A DNA stretch of 64,000 nucleotides from Maribrevibacterium harenarium (GTDB lineage Bacteria; Pseudomonadota; Gammaproteobacteria; Pseudomonadales; Marinomonadaceae): assembly GCF_006385675.1 (NCBI RefSeq), contig NZ_VFRR01000006.1, positions 1 to 64,000 on the forward strand. The letters are read 5' to 3'. Under the pieces are notes generated by a model, which saw nothing but the letters and a program-made list of their open reading frames with translations, did no database searches and was not told the DNA's origin. Numbering within the stretch: the stretch's first letter is position 1; every line of letters starts with the position of its first letter. A program made the translations under genes and the position numbers. Positions 50,814-59,073 of this stretch are shown piece after piece.

Positions 50814-52757
50814 TTATGAGATTTTGACGGTGGCGGTTTTGGCGAGGGTGACGGTGCCTTGGTCAACTTTGATGATGTTGGGCATCATGTTTATTAGGGT
50901 GCGGTCGTGGGTGACGATGAGTAGGATGGCTCTGGGTGCGGTCATGGCGATGTATTTGCGTACCGCCATTATTTCTTCTAGGGATAGGTTGGTCAGGGCT
51001 TCGTCGAGTACCAGTAGGGATTTGTTGGGGGTGATGGTCATGTAGAGCTGCAGTTTGCGGCGCTGGCCGGATGACATAGGGATGTGGTGTATGTCGGTTT
51101 TGTAGAGAAATTCGTAGTCTAGGTTGATGTTGGGGAAGACGGAGCGCACGAGGCGGATGATGGTGTCTTTGTCCCGTACCCCACGGATGTAGAAGTTGTG
51201 GAATAGGCTGCCACGGATAAACTGGGAGTTCATGTCAAGGTACCCCACGCAGTCGGCAAAGACGTGGCGGTCCAGGTTGTTAGCTTCATACAGGCGGTTA
51301 AAGAGAATGCTGCCTTGGTAGGCGTCGTTTAGGGAAACGAGTGTTTTGACCAAGGTGGATTTACCCGCGCCAATGCCTCCGGTGATGCCGTAGGTTTCCC
51401 CTTTTCGTAGAGTCAGGTTGACGTTTTGTAGCAGTGGCGTTTCCCCCACCAGAATGTTGGTGTTTTTCAGTTCGATGGCATCGATTTCGTCCAAGCTCAC
51501 GCCACGGGTATAGCAGTTGCCGGTAATGCTGTCTAAGAAAGGTTCTACCGACTGTTGCAGATGGTAACGGGCAATTAGCAGTTGGAAGCCCTTGCTCACG
51601 ATGGCGGTAACGGCGGCGGAGATGCGCCCGTTTAGTACCAGTAAGGCGATTAATACGGAAAAGATCGCTACGTCGATTTTGGCTTGGTAAAACATCACGA
51701 TAAAGAGGCTAAAGCTCGCTAAGAAGGAGCTGTAGCGCACTAATTCATCCCAGTTGAAGTTCACATGGGAGATTTTCTTATCCGCTAGGAAGATGGCTTT
51801 GCTGGCCCCTTCGAATTGAGAGAAGGAGGATTCAAAGTCATAGAAGCGCAGTTGTTGGCCATTGCCACAGATGGATAAGCGCTCGGTAAGCATTTCTTGC
51901 TGTGCCGCTTCGTGCTCCAGGTAGGCTTTGTAATTGCGGTAGCGGGCCCACACCAAGATCACCCCCATCACTAGGTAAAACACCAGCAAGTAAACCGAGG
52001 CTAGTCCCAATACGGCAGCCAGTGCCAAGTAGGCGATAAAGAAGATGGCGATGTCTGCAATCAGGCTAGCGCCGTTATCCCAAATGCCCCGGCGGTTGCT
52101 TTCTATTTGGCGCATTTTGATCAGGTTATCCGGCAAGCGGCTAAAGGGCATCAGAGCAAAGAGGTATTTTTCTATTTTGATGGCTTTTTGGTCAACTTGG
52201 CGAATATGTTGGAATTTGACCCATTTTTTTAGGAAAAACTCGCCACTCCATAGCACGCTGAAACACACGGTCAAAAAGACCAGAGTGTAAGCGGAGTCGT
52301 TGTAGATCATGCGGGTGTTGAACAGGTTGGCATAAAAGGCTGGGATCAAGGCAAAGGGGGCCGCCAACAATAACAGCGCATTCACCCTTGGGAAGAAGCT
52401 GAGCAGCACCAGCATAAAGTCGCGGGAGGCGAGTTTCTTGGGCACTTCTTCTAGGTAAATCACTTCATGCTGGGCCAGTTCCGCCGCTTTAACCGGGGTT
52501 TTGTCGTCTAGTAGGTAATTGTCATCGGCCCGGCGTACAAAGTGCCACTCGTCCGTTTTGATCAAGAAAATATCGGGCACGTGGCGTAGGTCGGCTAGCT
52601 GTCCCCGGTGCAGGCTCACGCTAAATAGCGGGTCATTAAAGAGCGGGTTCACCTCCGACAACAGTTTGTCGATGGCGTGCTCTTTAATGTATTGGTAGCT
52701 GTGCCAATCAAACTCGCTACCTGACTGCTGGATATAGTACGTGAGTTTGTCTTTCAT
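50814..52757 (-). CDS. Type I secretion ABC exporter (permease-ATPase) with degenerate signature
   Basis: 647 residues. Residues 1-115 form a degenerate C39-like N-terminal domain without a catalytic Cys. Six membrane helices span about 118-400. The ATPase has Walker A GGIGAGKSTLVKTL near 457, Walker B SLLVLDEALTNL, and an H-loop IVTHDR. The signature reads MSSGQ rather than LSGGQ, and the usual SALD D-loop is altered. Last gene of the adhesin secretion operon, after the bitopic protein by 51 bp. Confidence 0.87.
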   Translation of the reverse strand: MKDKLTYYIQQSGSEFDWHSYQYIKEHAIDKLLSEVNPLFNDPLFSVSLHRGQLADLRHVPDIFLIKTDEWHFVRRADDNYLLDDKTPVKAAELAQHEVIYLEEVPKKLASRDFMLVLLSFFPRVNALLLLAAPFALIPAFYANLFNTRMIYNDSAYTLVFLTVCFSVLWSGEFFLKKWVKFQHIRQVDQKAIKIEKYLFALMPFSRLPDNLIKMRQIESNRRGIWDNGASLIADIAIFFIAYLALAAVLGLASVYLLVFYLVMGVILVWARYRNYKAYLEHEAAQQEMLTERLSICGNGQQLRFYDFESSFSQFEGASKAIFLADKKISHVNFNWDELVRYSSFLASFSLFIVMFYQAKIDVAIFSVLIALLVLNGRISAAVTAIVSKGFQLLIARYHLQQSVEPFLDSITGNCYTRGVSLDEIDAIELKNTNILVGETPLLQNVNLTLRKGETYGITGGIGAGKSTLVKTLVSLNDAYQGSILFNRLYEANNLDRHVFADCVGYLDMNSQFIRGSLFHNFYIRGVRDKDTIIRLVRSVFPNINLDYEFLYKTDIHHIPMSSGQRRKLQLYMTITPNKSLLVLDEALTNLSLEEIMAVRKYIAMTAPRAILLIVTHDRTLINMMPNIIKVDQGTVTLAKTATVKIS

Positions 52758-52808
52758 CTGTGTTTGAACCCTTGGCGCAACGTCCCGCTGGTGTGTATTG
52801 GCTGTATC

Positions 52809-53702
52809 TTACCCTTGGGGGCGTAGTTTACGCACTTCCATGCGGTTATAGAAAAATAAAAATAGGTAGAGCATCAGGCTGGTCATGGTGGCTCGCCAGA
52901 ATACTCCTATCCAATCCAGGTGTTTAATCAGCACGGGAACACGTACCTGATAACGCACTGGAATATCCATGCCGCTAAAATCGAAGCTGTGTTCCGTTAA
53001 CGAGAGATTATGGGTCAGCTTGTCGAGTAGCACTTGCTCGGCAAAGCGACTTTCCCGCAGGATATACTGGGCCCGCTGGGCAAAGGTGGACTGTATAAAT
53101 TGGCTAAACAGGTCATCTAAGTTATAGAGGTAAAGCCGTTGGTATATGCCCCCCATGGGTGCCGTGACCAATAAGAAATAGCGCTCTTCGGTATATAGGA
53201 TGCTATAGCGGTGATCCGATAAAGCGCCATTGGCGGTTTGCATCGGTTGGGTTTTGAGCTGGTTGAAATCAGCACCAAAAAATAGCGTTCCCATGCCGGT
53301 ATGGGGGTAAATTTCAGTGACGGTGCGTTGTTGCCCGCCACGACTGGACGTAAAGACATTTAAATTGGGGTAGCTATCGTGGGTGGTGACGCTCAATAGG
53401 GGTTTACCTGCACCACCAATGCGCCCAATGCCCACCAGTAATGGGGACGCCTGTTGTTTAAACCAGCTTTCCATGGCGTCAATATGCCAAGGGGACTGTT
53501 GGTAGCCTTGTAGCTCTTGCACCAGTCCATCTTGCCAGTGTTGTTGCCAACCCTGGGTCTGCTTGCGGTACTGTTTGACGGTGCTGTTCACTTCCAAAAA
53601 GGACCACACCACCGCCATCAACATCCAGGTAATCATAAACAGCAATAGGTAAGCCCAGAACAGGCCTACCCGACGCTCAAGTTTGTGTATCAGTCTATGC
53701 AT
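52809..53702 (-). CDS. Bitopic membrane protein with a periplasmic domain, unknown function
   Basis: 297 residues. A membrane helix at about 14-34 (LFWAYLLLFMITWMLMAVVW) and another near 268-286 (FWRATMTSLMLYLFLFFY) enclose a 230-residue periplasmic domain, a sensor-like layout without any cytoplasmic output domain. I recognise no family. It overlaps the channel-EAL gene by 8 bp, so it may be a periplasmic sensing or scaffold subunit of the same machine. Confidence 0.7.
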   Translation of the reverse strand: MHRLIHKLERRVGLFWAYLLLFMITWMLMAVVWSFLEVNSTVKQYRKQTQGWQQHWQDGLVQELQGYQQSPWHIDAMESWFKQQASPLLVGIGRIGGAGKPLLSVTTHDSYPNLNVFTSSRGGQQRTVTEIYPHTGMGTLFFGADFNQLKTQPMQTANGALSDHRYSILYTEERYFLLVTAPMGGIYQRLYLYNLDDLFSQFIQSTFAQRAQYILRESRFAEQVLLDKLTHNLSLTEHSFDFSGMDIPVRYQVRVPVLIKHLDWIGVFWRATMTSLMLYLFLFFYNRMEVRKLRPQG

Positions 53703-55548
53703 CTAGGTCTTCGCTATCAGTTTGGAAATATAGCGTTTGGAATTGTTCTGCACTTTCTGGGCGGCCTAGGAAGTAACCTTGGAACAGGGTACAACCGACA
53801 CTAGATAACAAGTCCATTTGCTCTTGAGTTTCAATGCCCTCGGCGGACACTTGGATTTTCAGTTCGCGGGCAATATTCATGATCGAGCGAATGATGGATT
53901 CGCTTTGATCAGAGTATTCCAACACATCCTGTACGATTTCTTTATCGATTTTAAGCTGGTTGATCTTGAAGTTTTTCAGGTTCATCAAAGAAGAGTAGCC
54001 GGTGCCAAAATCGTCGATGTACACGCGAATTCCAAGTCTTGCGATCTGACGGATTTTGTCCCGGGACTCTTCGGGATAGTTCATGATGGTGTTTTCGGTG
54101 ACTTCGAAGGCGAAGTACTCCGGTTTCAGCTCGTGGTCTTCCAGTAGAACTTCCACATGGTTGAGGAAGCCGGGATCAACTAGGCTCTTATGGCTAATGT
54201 TGATGGACATCACTTGGTCATCTTGCCATTTGCCTTGTTTGTGCCATGCGCTTACTTGGGCAAAGGTGGTTTTCATCACCCAACGGTCTAGGGGAACTAG
54301 CATGTCGTGTTTTTCGGCAATATCGAACAGCACTGAGTTAGGCACTAAGCCGCGCACTGGCTCATTCCAACGCACATAGGCTTCCGCACCGGCCACTTCG
54401 CCCTCTAGGTTTTTCTTCACTTGGTAAACCAAGTCTAGGGCGTTATCCCGCAGGGCGTTGCTTAACGACTCTTCTAATGGAATTGCCATTTGGATACGTA
54501 GGTCGTGCAAGATGCGGGCAATGGCGGTGAGCTGACTGGTGGTTTCATTAATGGTAGTACGTAGGGCTTCATGACCTTGCTGGTTGGTTTCCGCCATCAG
54601 CATAATGGCGTGACGCATTTCTGACATGGATTGGTTGTTGCTATCCATGCTATCCGCCACATGGTTGGCCATGGTTTGTAGGCTCTGAGCCACTTGCTCG
54701 GACATGCTTTGCATACTGTCCGCCACTTGGTCAGACATGGTTTGCAAGCTAGCTTGGGTGGCAGCGGTTTGTTGTTCTTGGGCTTTGGCTTGTTTTTCTT
54801 GGGCGGCACGTAGGCTGTTGATTTCTTCTTTCACCGCCGACATGGCACCCGTGTTGGCATTCAGGGTGTTATTAATGCCCTGCACCAATTCGTTACCGGT
54901 GCTGTTTTCTAGCAATAGGTATAAGTCCGACCAAACTTTTTCTTTATCGGCGGTGAGCTCGTAGGTTTTGTCTAGGTGCTCTTTGATACTGTCAAAGCCC
55001 GCTGCTTGTTCTTCCGTGGGGCTAAAGCCGGTTACCCCAGCGCCACCGGTTTGGCCTTCGTTCTGCTTCAGCTGGTCATTTTCCCGGAAGAAAGAGGCTA
55101 AGTAGTTAGAGGAGAATAAGATGGCGACCGATGCCCCTACCCCCAAAATCGAGGTCAAGAAGGCGAGGGACATGGAATCCAAGGCGGTACTGATGGCCCC
55201 TAGCAAGGACGCCATTTTGCTGGTGAAGTCCCCATCCGCCCCCATACCGGCGGCGATACCGGCGATCATTTGTGATAGACCGATAAAGGTACCGATCAGA
55301 CCGAAAGATACCGACAAGGTGGAAGATAAGGTTACCTGGGAACGGAAATAGGTAATATTGGCAAAGCCCTTGCTTTTAAACACCACGGACATTAAGAACA
55401 CTGACAAGGGGTAAATATAAGCGATACCGATCAACACTGTAATTTCTGGGGATAGGTTGAACGAGGTAACAATAAATTCCCACGCTGATTCTAGGTAGTA
55501 TGCAAATATTGGAATACCAATATAAAATAGCAAACCGATGATATACAT
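53695..55548 (-). CDS. MotA/TolQ/ExbB-type channel domain fused to an EAL phosphodiesterase
   Basis: 617 residues. Membrane helices lie at about 1-20, 37-57, 77-100 and 126-150. SVSFGLIGTFIGLSQMIAGI and STALDSMSLAFLTSILGVGA resemble the pore helices of the MotA/TolQ/ExbB family. Residues 235-345 form a Gln/Ser-rich coiled coil with 14-residue-type repeats (QTMSDQVADSMQ, SMSEQVAQSL, QTMANHVADSM). An EAL domain fills 350-605. Key residues are Glu389 (motif reads EAY), Asn450, Glu482, Asp512-Asp513 (IDDFGTGYSS), Lys533, Glu570 and Gln590, so c-di-GMP hydrolysis looks possible. I know of no characterised protein with this layout. Confidence 0.85.
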   Translation of the reverse strand: MYIIGLLFYIGIPIFAYYLESAWEFIVTSFNLSPEITVLIGIAYIYPLSVFLMSVVFKSKGFANITYFRSQVTLSSTLSVSFGLIGTFIGLSQMIAGIAAGMGADGDFTSKMASLLGAISTALDSMSLAFLTSILGVGASVAILFSSNYLASFFRENDQLKQNEGQTGGAGVTGFSPTEEQAAGFDSIKEHLDKTYELTADKEKVWSDLYLLLENSTGNELVQGINNTLNANTGAMSAVKEEINSLRAAQEKQAKAQEQQTAATQASLQTMSDQVADSMQSMSEQVAQSLQTMANHVADSMDSNNQSMSEMRHAIMLMAETNQQGHEALRTTINETTSQLTAIARILHDLRIQMAIPLEESLSNALRDNALDLVYQVKKNLEGEVAGAEAYVRWNEPVRGLVPNSVLFDIAEKHDMLVPLDRWVMKTTFAQVSAWHKQGKWQDDQVMSINISHKSLVDPGFLNHVEVLLEDHELKPEYFAFEVTENTIMNYPEESRDKIRQIARLGIRVYIDDFGTGYSSLMNLKNFKINQLKIDKEIVQDVLEYSDQSESIIRSIMNIARELKIQVSAEGIETQEQMDLLSSVGCTLFQGYFLGRPESAEQFQTLYFQTDSEDLDA

Positions 55549-55587
55549 TTTAGGTTCCCTTTGTTTCTAATTTACTGCTATTTAATT

Positions 55588-56046
55588 TTATTTTACAACC
55601 GTCCAACTCAGACTAGAGAGCACTGATTCAGAGGGTAATATTTCACTGTTCACCTTTACTTTTTCACCGAGTTTCATGGCGTTAATAAAGGCGATAATGT
55701 TCACCACACTTTTCTTTTGACTATCGTTACTGTTTATCGTCACTTTGATTTCTTTTGCATCTTTCAATCGATCTTTAATAATATCTTTGTGTACGTCATC
55801 CAGTTTAAAGTTAACGATATAGCGAAAGCGATTATTATCAAGCTGATATTCCACTACATCCCGGTAAATAATCGGGGTAAACAGGGGCTTCTGCTCATCA
55901 ACCTCTTTATCACTAATGGTGGTTAGCTTCGCTGCTGCTGTTATAGAAGTCGCGGTCTGCACCAAAAAGAAAATAGACACCAGTACCATCATAATCAAAG
56001 CGGAGGCCAAGGCATCCACAAAGGGGGCTAACGTATCGTCATCCAT
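55588..56046 (-). CDS. ExbD/MotB-like small membrane protein
   Basis: 152 residues. The N-terminal helix (APFVDALASALIMMVLVSIF) has an Asp at residue 11 at its cytoplasmic end, as MotB, TolR and ExbD do. The periplasmic part (about 35-150) has alternating beta-alpha sequence but no clear OmpA motif. It is encoded just before the channel-EAL gene, the usual neighbourhood of a proton-channel partner. Function is inferred. Confidence 0.6.
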   Translation of the reverse strand: MDDDTLAPFVDALASALIMMVLVSIFFLVQTATSITAAAKLTTISDKEVDEQKPLFTPIIYRDVVEYQLDNNRFRYIVNFKLDDVHKDIIKDRLKDAKEIKVTINSNDSQKKSVVNIIAFINAMKLGEKVKVNSEILPSESVLSSLSWTVVK

Positions 56047-56056
56047 AGTGTTACCT

Positions 56057-56476
56057 CTAGTTAATCAGTGGGCGTAGGTTAATATCGATGTAGCAAGTGT
56101 TGATGACTTCAATTGCTACATAGTTGTTGGTTTTTTCGATTTTCATGGAATCTTGGAAATATTGATTCAACACTAAATAGTTATAGGTAGAGACTTCCAG
56201 CATTTCCCGCTCGACAGTATTAAATCCATAGTTACAGCCAGTCTGATAGGAAACCACTCGACTAGCAAGACCGGCATTTTCAATTTGCACCACCACTTCT
56301 TCGATAAGTTTATCTTCGATAAATTTACCTTCCATCACATAGCGGTACTTTAGTTCATCGACTTTAATTAAACCCTTAGCTGGCATAATAGACTGAACAT
56401 AGCCAATCAATGAAGATATAACCACCAAAATAATGATCGCTAGGGAAGCGGATATGGCTGATACGAATCCAATCAT
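56057..56476 (-). CDS. Small single-pass membrane protein of unknown function
   Basis: 139 residues with one N-terminal helix (SAISASLAIIILVVISSLIG) and a periplasmic domain with three cysteines after residue 80. It lies 3 bp after hlyD and 10 bp before the ExbD-like gene. It could be a second stator-type subunit, but I recognise no family. Confidence 0.65.
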   Translation of the reverse strand: MIGFVSAISASLAIIILVVISSLIGYVQSIMPAKGLIKVDELKYRYVMEGKFIEDKLIEEVVVQIENAGLASRVVSYQTGCNYGFNTVEREMLEVSTYNYLVLNQYFQDSMKIEKTNNYVAIEVINTCYIDINLRPLIN

Positions 56477-56479
56477 GTG

Positions 56480-57748
56480 TTACCAGACTTTAAAATTAAA
56501 GACATCAGGGATCACGCTTAGCATATATTGAAAAGCGGTGATTTCATTTTCTACGACCATCACATTCACATCGATACCCAAGTTCAATTGCAAATCTAGG
56601 AATTGCTGGTTGGGGGTTATGGTCACACGGTAGTAGCGTTTACTGTTTTCTTGTCCTGGCTCGTAGGGTAATGAGTCCGAGCTGATATCTTGGATCGTGC
56701 CCGTAAAGACTTTACTAAAGCCCGTGGAGTTGGTCATGATTTTGACCTGCCGATCAAGCTGCAAAAAGTAGCGATAGCGGGAGTCGAATTTCGCCACCAC
56801 CTCTTGGGACGCCCCTTGTTTTTTAAGGGTATAAATCGGTGTGCCTTCCTGTACAAAGGTACCGATAGAGATGCCTTCGGTAAGCTCCAACACACTACCA
56901 TCCACCGGCGATCGCATAATAGCGTTCTTTTTCTTCTCTTCTAACAGTTCTTTTTGGTATTTCTTCTGGACGATGTCACTACTGAGTTCACGAATTTTTT
57001 CATCCAATGTCAGCATCCGTTCCGAACGTCGCAGTTGGAACGTCATAAACTTATCGTTTAGCTTTTTCTGGGTGTCTATTTTACTGATTTCAAAGGAAAT
57101 AATTTCGCTATTGAGGTCAGTCAACTCGGTATCCAGATCATACAGGCGTAGGGTTTCGCCACCACCACGGATTAGGATACCGCGTTTTTTGCTGAGTACT
57201 TCTTTTTTGTTGAGTAGCTCTTCTTGGCGGCGTTTTTGTTCCCGCTCTAATTGCAGGATGTAGCCTTTTTCCTGCAAATAGTCTTGGTAAAAGTTCAGGA
57301 TGTATTGGCCGCCGCTGCCTACGGGCGTGCCTTGGTTAGCACACTCTTGTTGGTGATACTGTTTGTCGCTGGCGTTGTTGCCGTCGTTAAAGGTCGCGCT
57401 GGTAAGAAAGCACTTTTCTTCTCGGTAGCCATACAAGAGTGCCCGATCTAGCTCCAAACTCTCCGAAACTTCTTGCAGTTGGTACTCGTCCTGCAAATTG
57501 CGAAACTCCAGTAGCGGGTCCCCTTGTTTGACGTCGGCTCCGACAGAGGCGAACATTTGTACCACATAGCCGTTAGATGGGCTCTTGAGGGCAACGTTAC
57601 TTTCCCGAATGCCGGTTAGTCCCTGCCCCGGTGCCACGACTTCGATACGCTGCACAAAGATCAGGTACAGAAACAGCAGCACACCAAGCGCAATCAAGCC
57701 GCTCTTGGTACTCATCGCTACCGCCAGTTTCCCCTTAAGGTTAGTCAT
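56480..57748 (-). CDS. HlyD-family membrane fusion protein
   Basis: 422 residues bridging the ABC exporter and TolC. A single helix at about 17-33 (GLIALGVLLFLYLIFVQ) is followed by a biotinyl-lipoyl-like segment (SPSNGYVVQMFASVGADVKQ), a long coiled coil at about 90-270, and the second lipoyl half (RSPVDGSVLELTEGISIGTF). A C-terminal beta-barrel region follows. It overlaps the tolC stop by 8 bp. Confidence 0.9.
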   Translation of the reverse strand: MTNLKGKLAVAMSTKSGLIALGVLLFLYLIFVQRIEVVAPGQGLTGIRESNVALKSPSNGYVVQMFASVGADVKQGDPLLEFRNLQDEYQLQEVSESLELDRALLYGYREEKCFLTSATFNDGNNASDKQYHQQECANQGTPVGSGGQYILNFYQDYLQEKGYILQLEREQKRRQEELLNKKEVLSKKRGILIRGGGETLRLYDLDTELTDLNSEIISFEISKIDTQKKLNDKFMTFQLRRSERMLTLDEKIRELSSDIVQKKYQKELLEEKKKNAIMRSPVDGSVLELTEGISIGTFVQEGTPIYTLKKQGASQEVVAKFDSRYRYFLQLDRQVKIMTNSTGFSKVFTGTIQDISSDSLPYEPGQENSKRYYRVTITPNQQFLDLQLNLGIDVNVMVVENEITAFQYMLSVIPDVFNFKVW

Positions 57749-59024
57749 TAATGGCCAATCTCTGGGACCGCAGGGCCATGGTATCGACTACCGAGTCAAT
57801 TAATGCCAGATCATAGTTCAATAGTTTGGCGTAGGAGTCATTTAGCCCAGCTAAACTTTTGACAATATCCACGTATTCCAGCTTGTTGATCAGCAGTTCT
57901 CGCTCTTGGGTTTGAACCAAGTCTTCGTTGAGGGCGATTTGCTCTAACAAGGACTCCCGCTTGTCTTTGGTATCCAGAAATTCCTGTTGTAGAGAATTGA
58001 GCTGGGCCGCCATTTGCTCTTTGAGTAGATCTACCCGCTCGTTTTCGGCTTCGTATAGGTGGTAGGCAGATTTCTGGCTCTGGCTGTTTTGGTAGTTAAA
58101 CAAGTCATAGGTGGCTTTAAGGCCAATGTAGGAGGCATTTTTCACATCACCACTTTCCCATTCGTCGCTGCCCAACACTTCTAATTGGGTTTCGTTGACG
58201 AGGGATACGCTAAAACGCTCCCGCTGAGCATTGGCCGTGTTAAGCTGCCCATCGAGCAACAAGGTTCGGTTACGCAGTTCCACATTGTGCTGCCACACTT
58301 CTTCCGTGGTGACTAGAGAGATATCTTGGGCCAGTAGTTGCGTCAGCATGGTTTGGCTAATACCCACCTGCTCCGGCGTTTCAGTTTGATAGTTGGTTTC
58401 TTCCCTGAGGCTACGGAACATTTGGTCAATGCTGGCCCGCACGCGGGATACAGCATCTTTGAACTTGCTCAGTTCCAGCTCGGCTTCTTTTAAATTACTT
58501 AAGGAAGAAGAGCCTTCGTCGGACGCGTTGCGCTGTTTCTGCACATAGTCATCGAGACGCTGGGCGATGATTTCGTTGTCGGCGAGGTACTCCCGGGTGC
58601 GTTCGATCTTCGCCAAATAGCGCAATACGGTTTGGTATACCGACAGTTCCATACCCGTGACCAATAGCTCGCTCGCGGCAGTATTGTTTTGGGCGGCACT
58701 ACGTTTGTCGTCAACGCCGGTGCCCCAGAGTTTCATATCCACGTTCAATTTAAGGGCATCGGTGGTTTCTGGGCTCGGAGTTTGGGCACCGTAATATTGG
58801 TTCCATTCACCGGTTAGTTGAACTTTGGGCATGTAGTATTTTTGCTCGGCTTCAGCTAACGCTTGGTTGGATTGGGCTTCCTGTTGGGTCGCCCGATACT
58901 CGTTGGAAACGGATAAAGCCGCTTGGTAAACCTCATCTAGACCTACTGGGTAGGTATTGGCAAGGGATAAAGATGAAGCCGCCATTAGGCTTAACGACAC
59001 CAAAGAGCGTGTAAAGTACTGCAA
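57741..59024 (-). CDS. TolC-family outer membrane channel
   Basis: 427 residues from a TTG start at 59024. This start is chosen because GAGGAG lies 6 nt upstream and the protein then begins with a signal peptide (TRSLVSLSLMAASSLSLA). An ATG at 59093 is in frame but would place 23 extra residues before the signal and overlap the adhesin end. Two OEP repeats (helical hairpins at about 70-210 and 270-410) are visible. It provides the outer-membrane exit for the adhesin. Confidence 0.88.
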   Translation of the reverse strand: MQYFTRSLVSLSLMAASSLSLANTYPVGLDEVYQAALSVSNEYRATQQEAQSNQALAEAEQKYYMPKVQLTGEWNQYYGAQTPSPETTDALKLNVDMKLWGTGVDDKRSAAQNNTAASELLVTGMELSVYQTVLRYLAKIERTREYLADNEIIAQRLDDYVQKQRNASDEGSSSLSNLKEAELELSKFKDAVSRVRASIDQMFRSLREETNYQTETPEQVGISQTMLTQLLAQDISLVTTEEVWQHNVELRNRTLLLDGQLNTANAQRERFSVSLVNETQLEVLGSDEWESGDVKNASYIGLKATYDLFNYQNSQSQKSAYHLYEAENERVDLLKEQMAAQLNSLQQEFLDTKDKRESLLEQIALNEDLVQTQERELLINKLEYVDIVKSLAGLNDSYAKLLNYDLALIDSVVDTMALRSQRLAIND

Positions 59025-59073
59025 TGTTAACTCCTCTACTCGGCGATCTTTGACCGCCGAGCATCCGTGTAAA

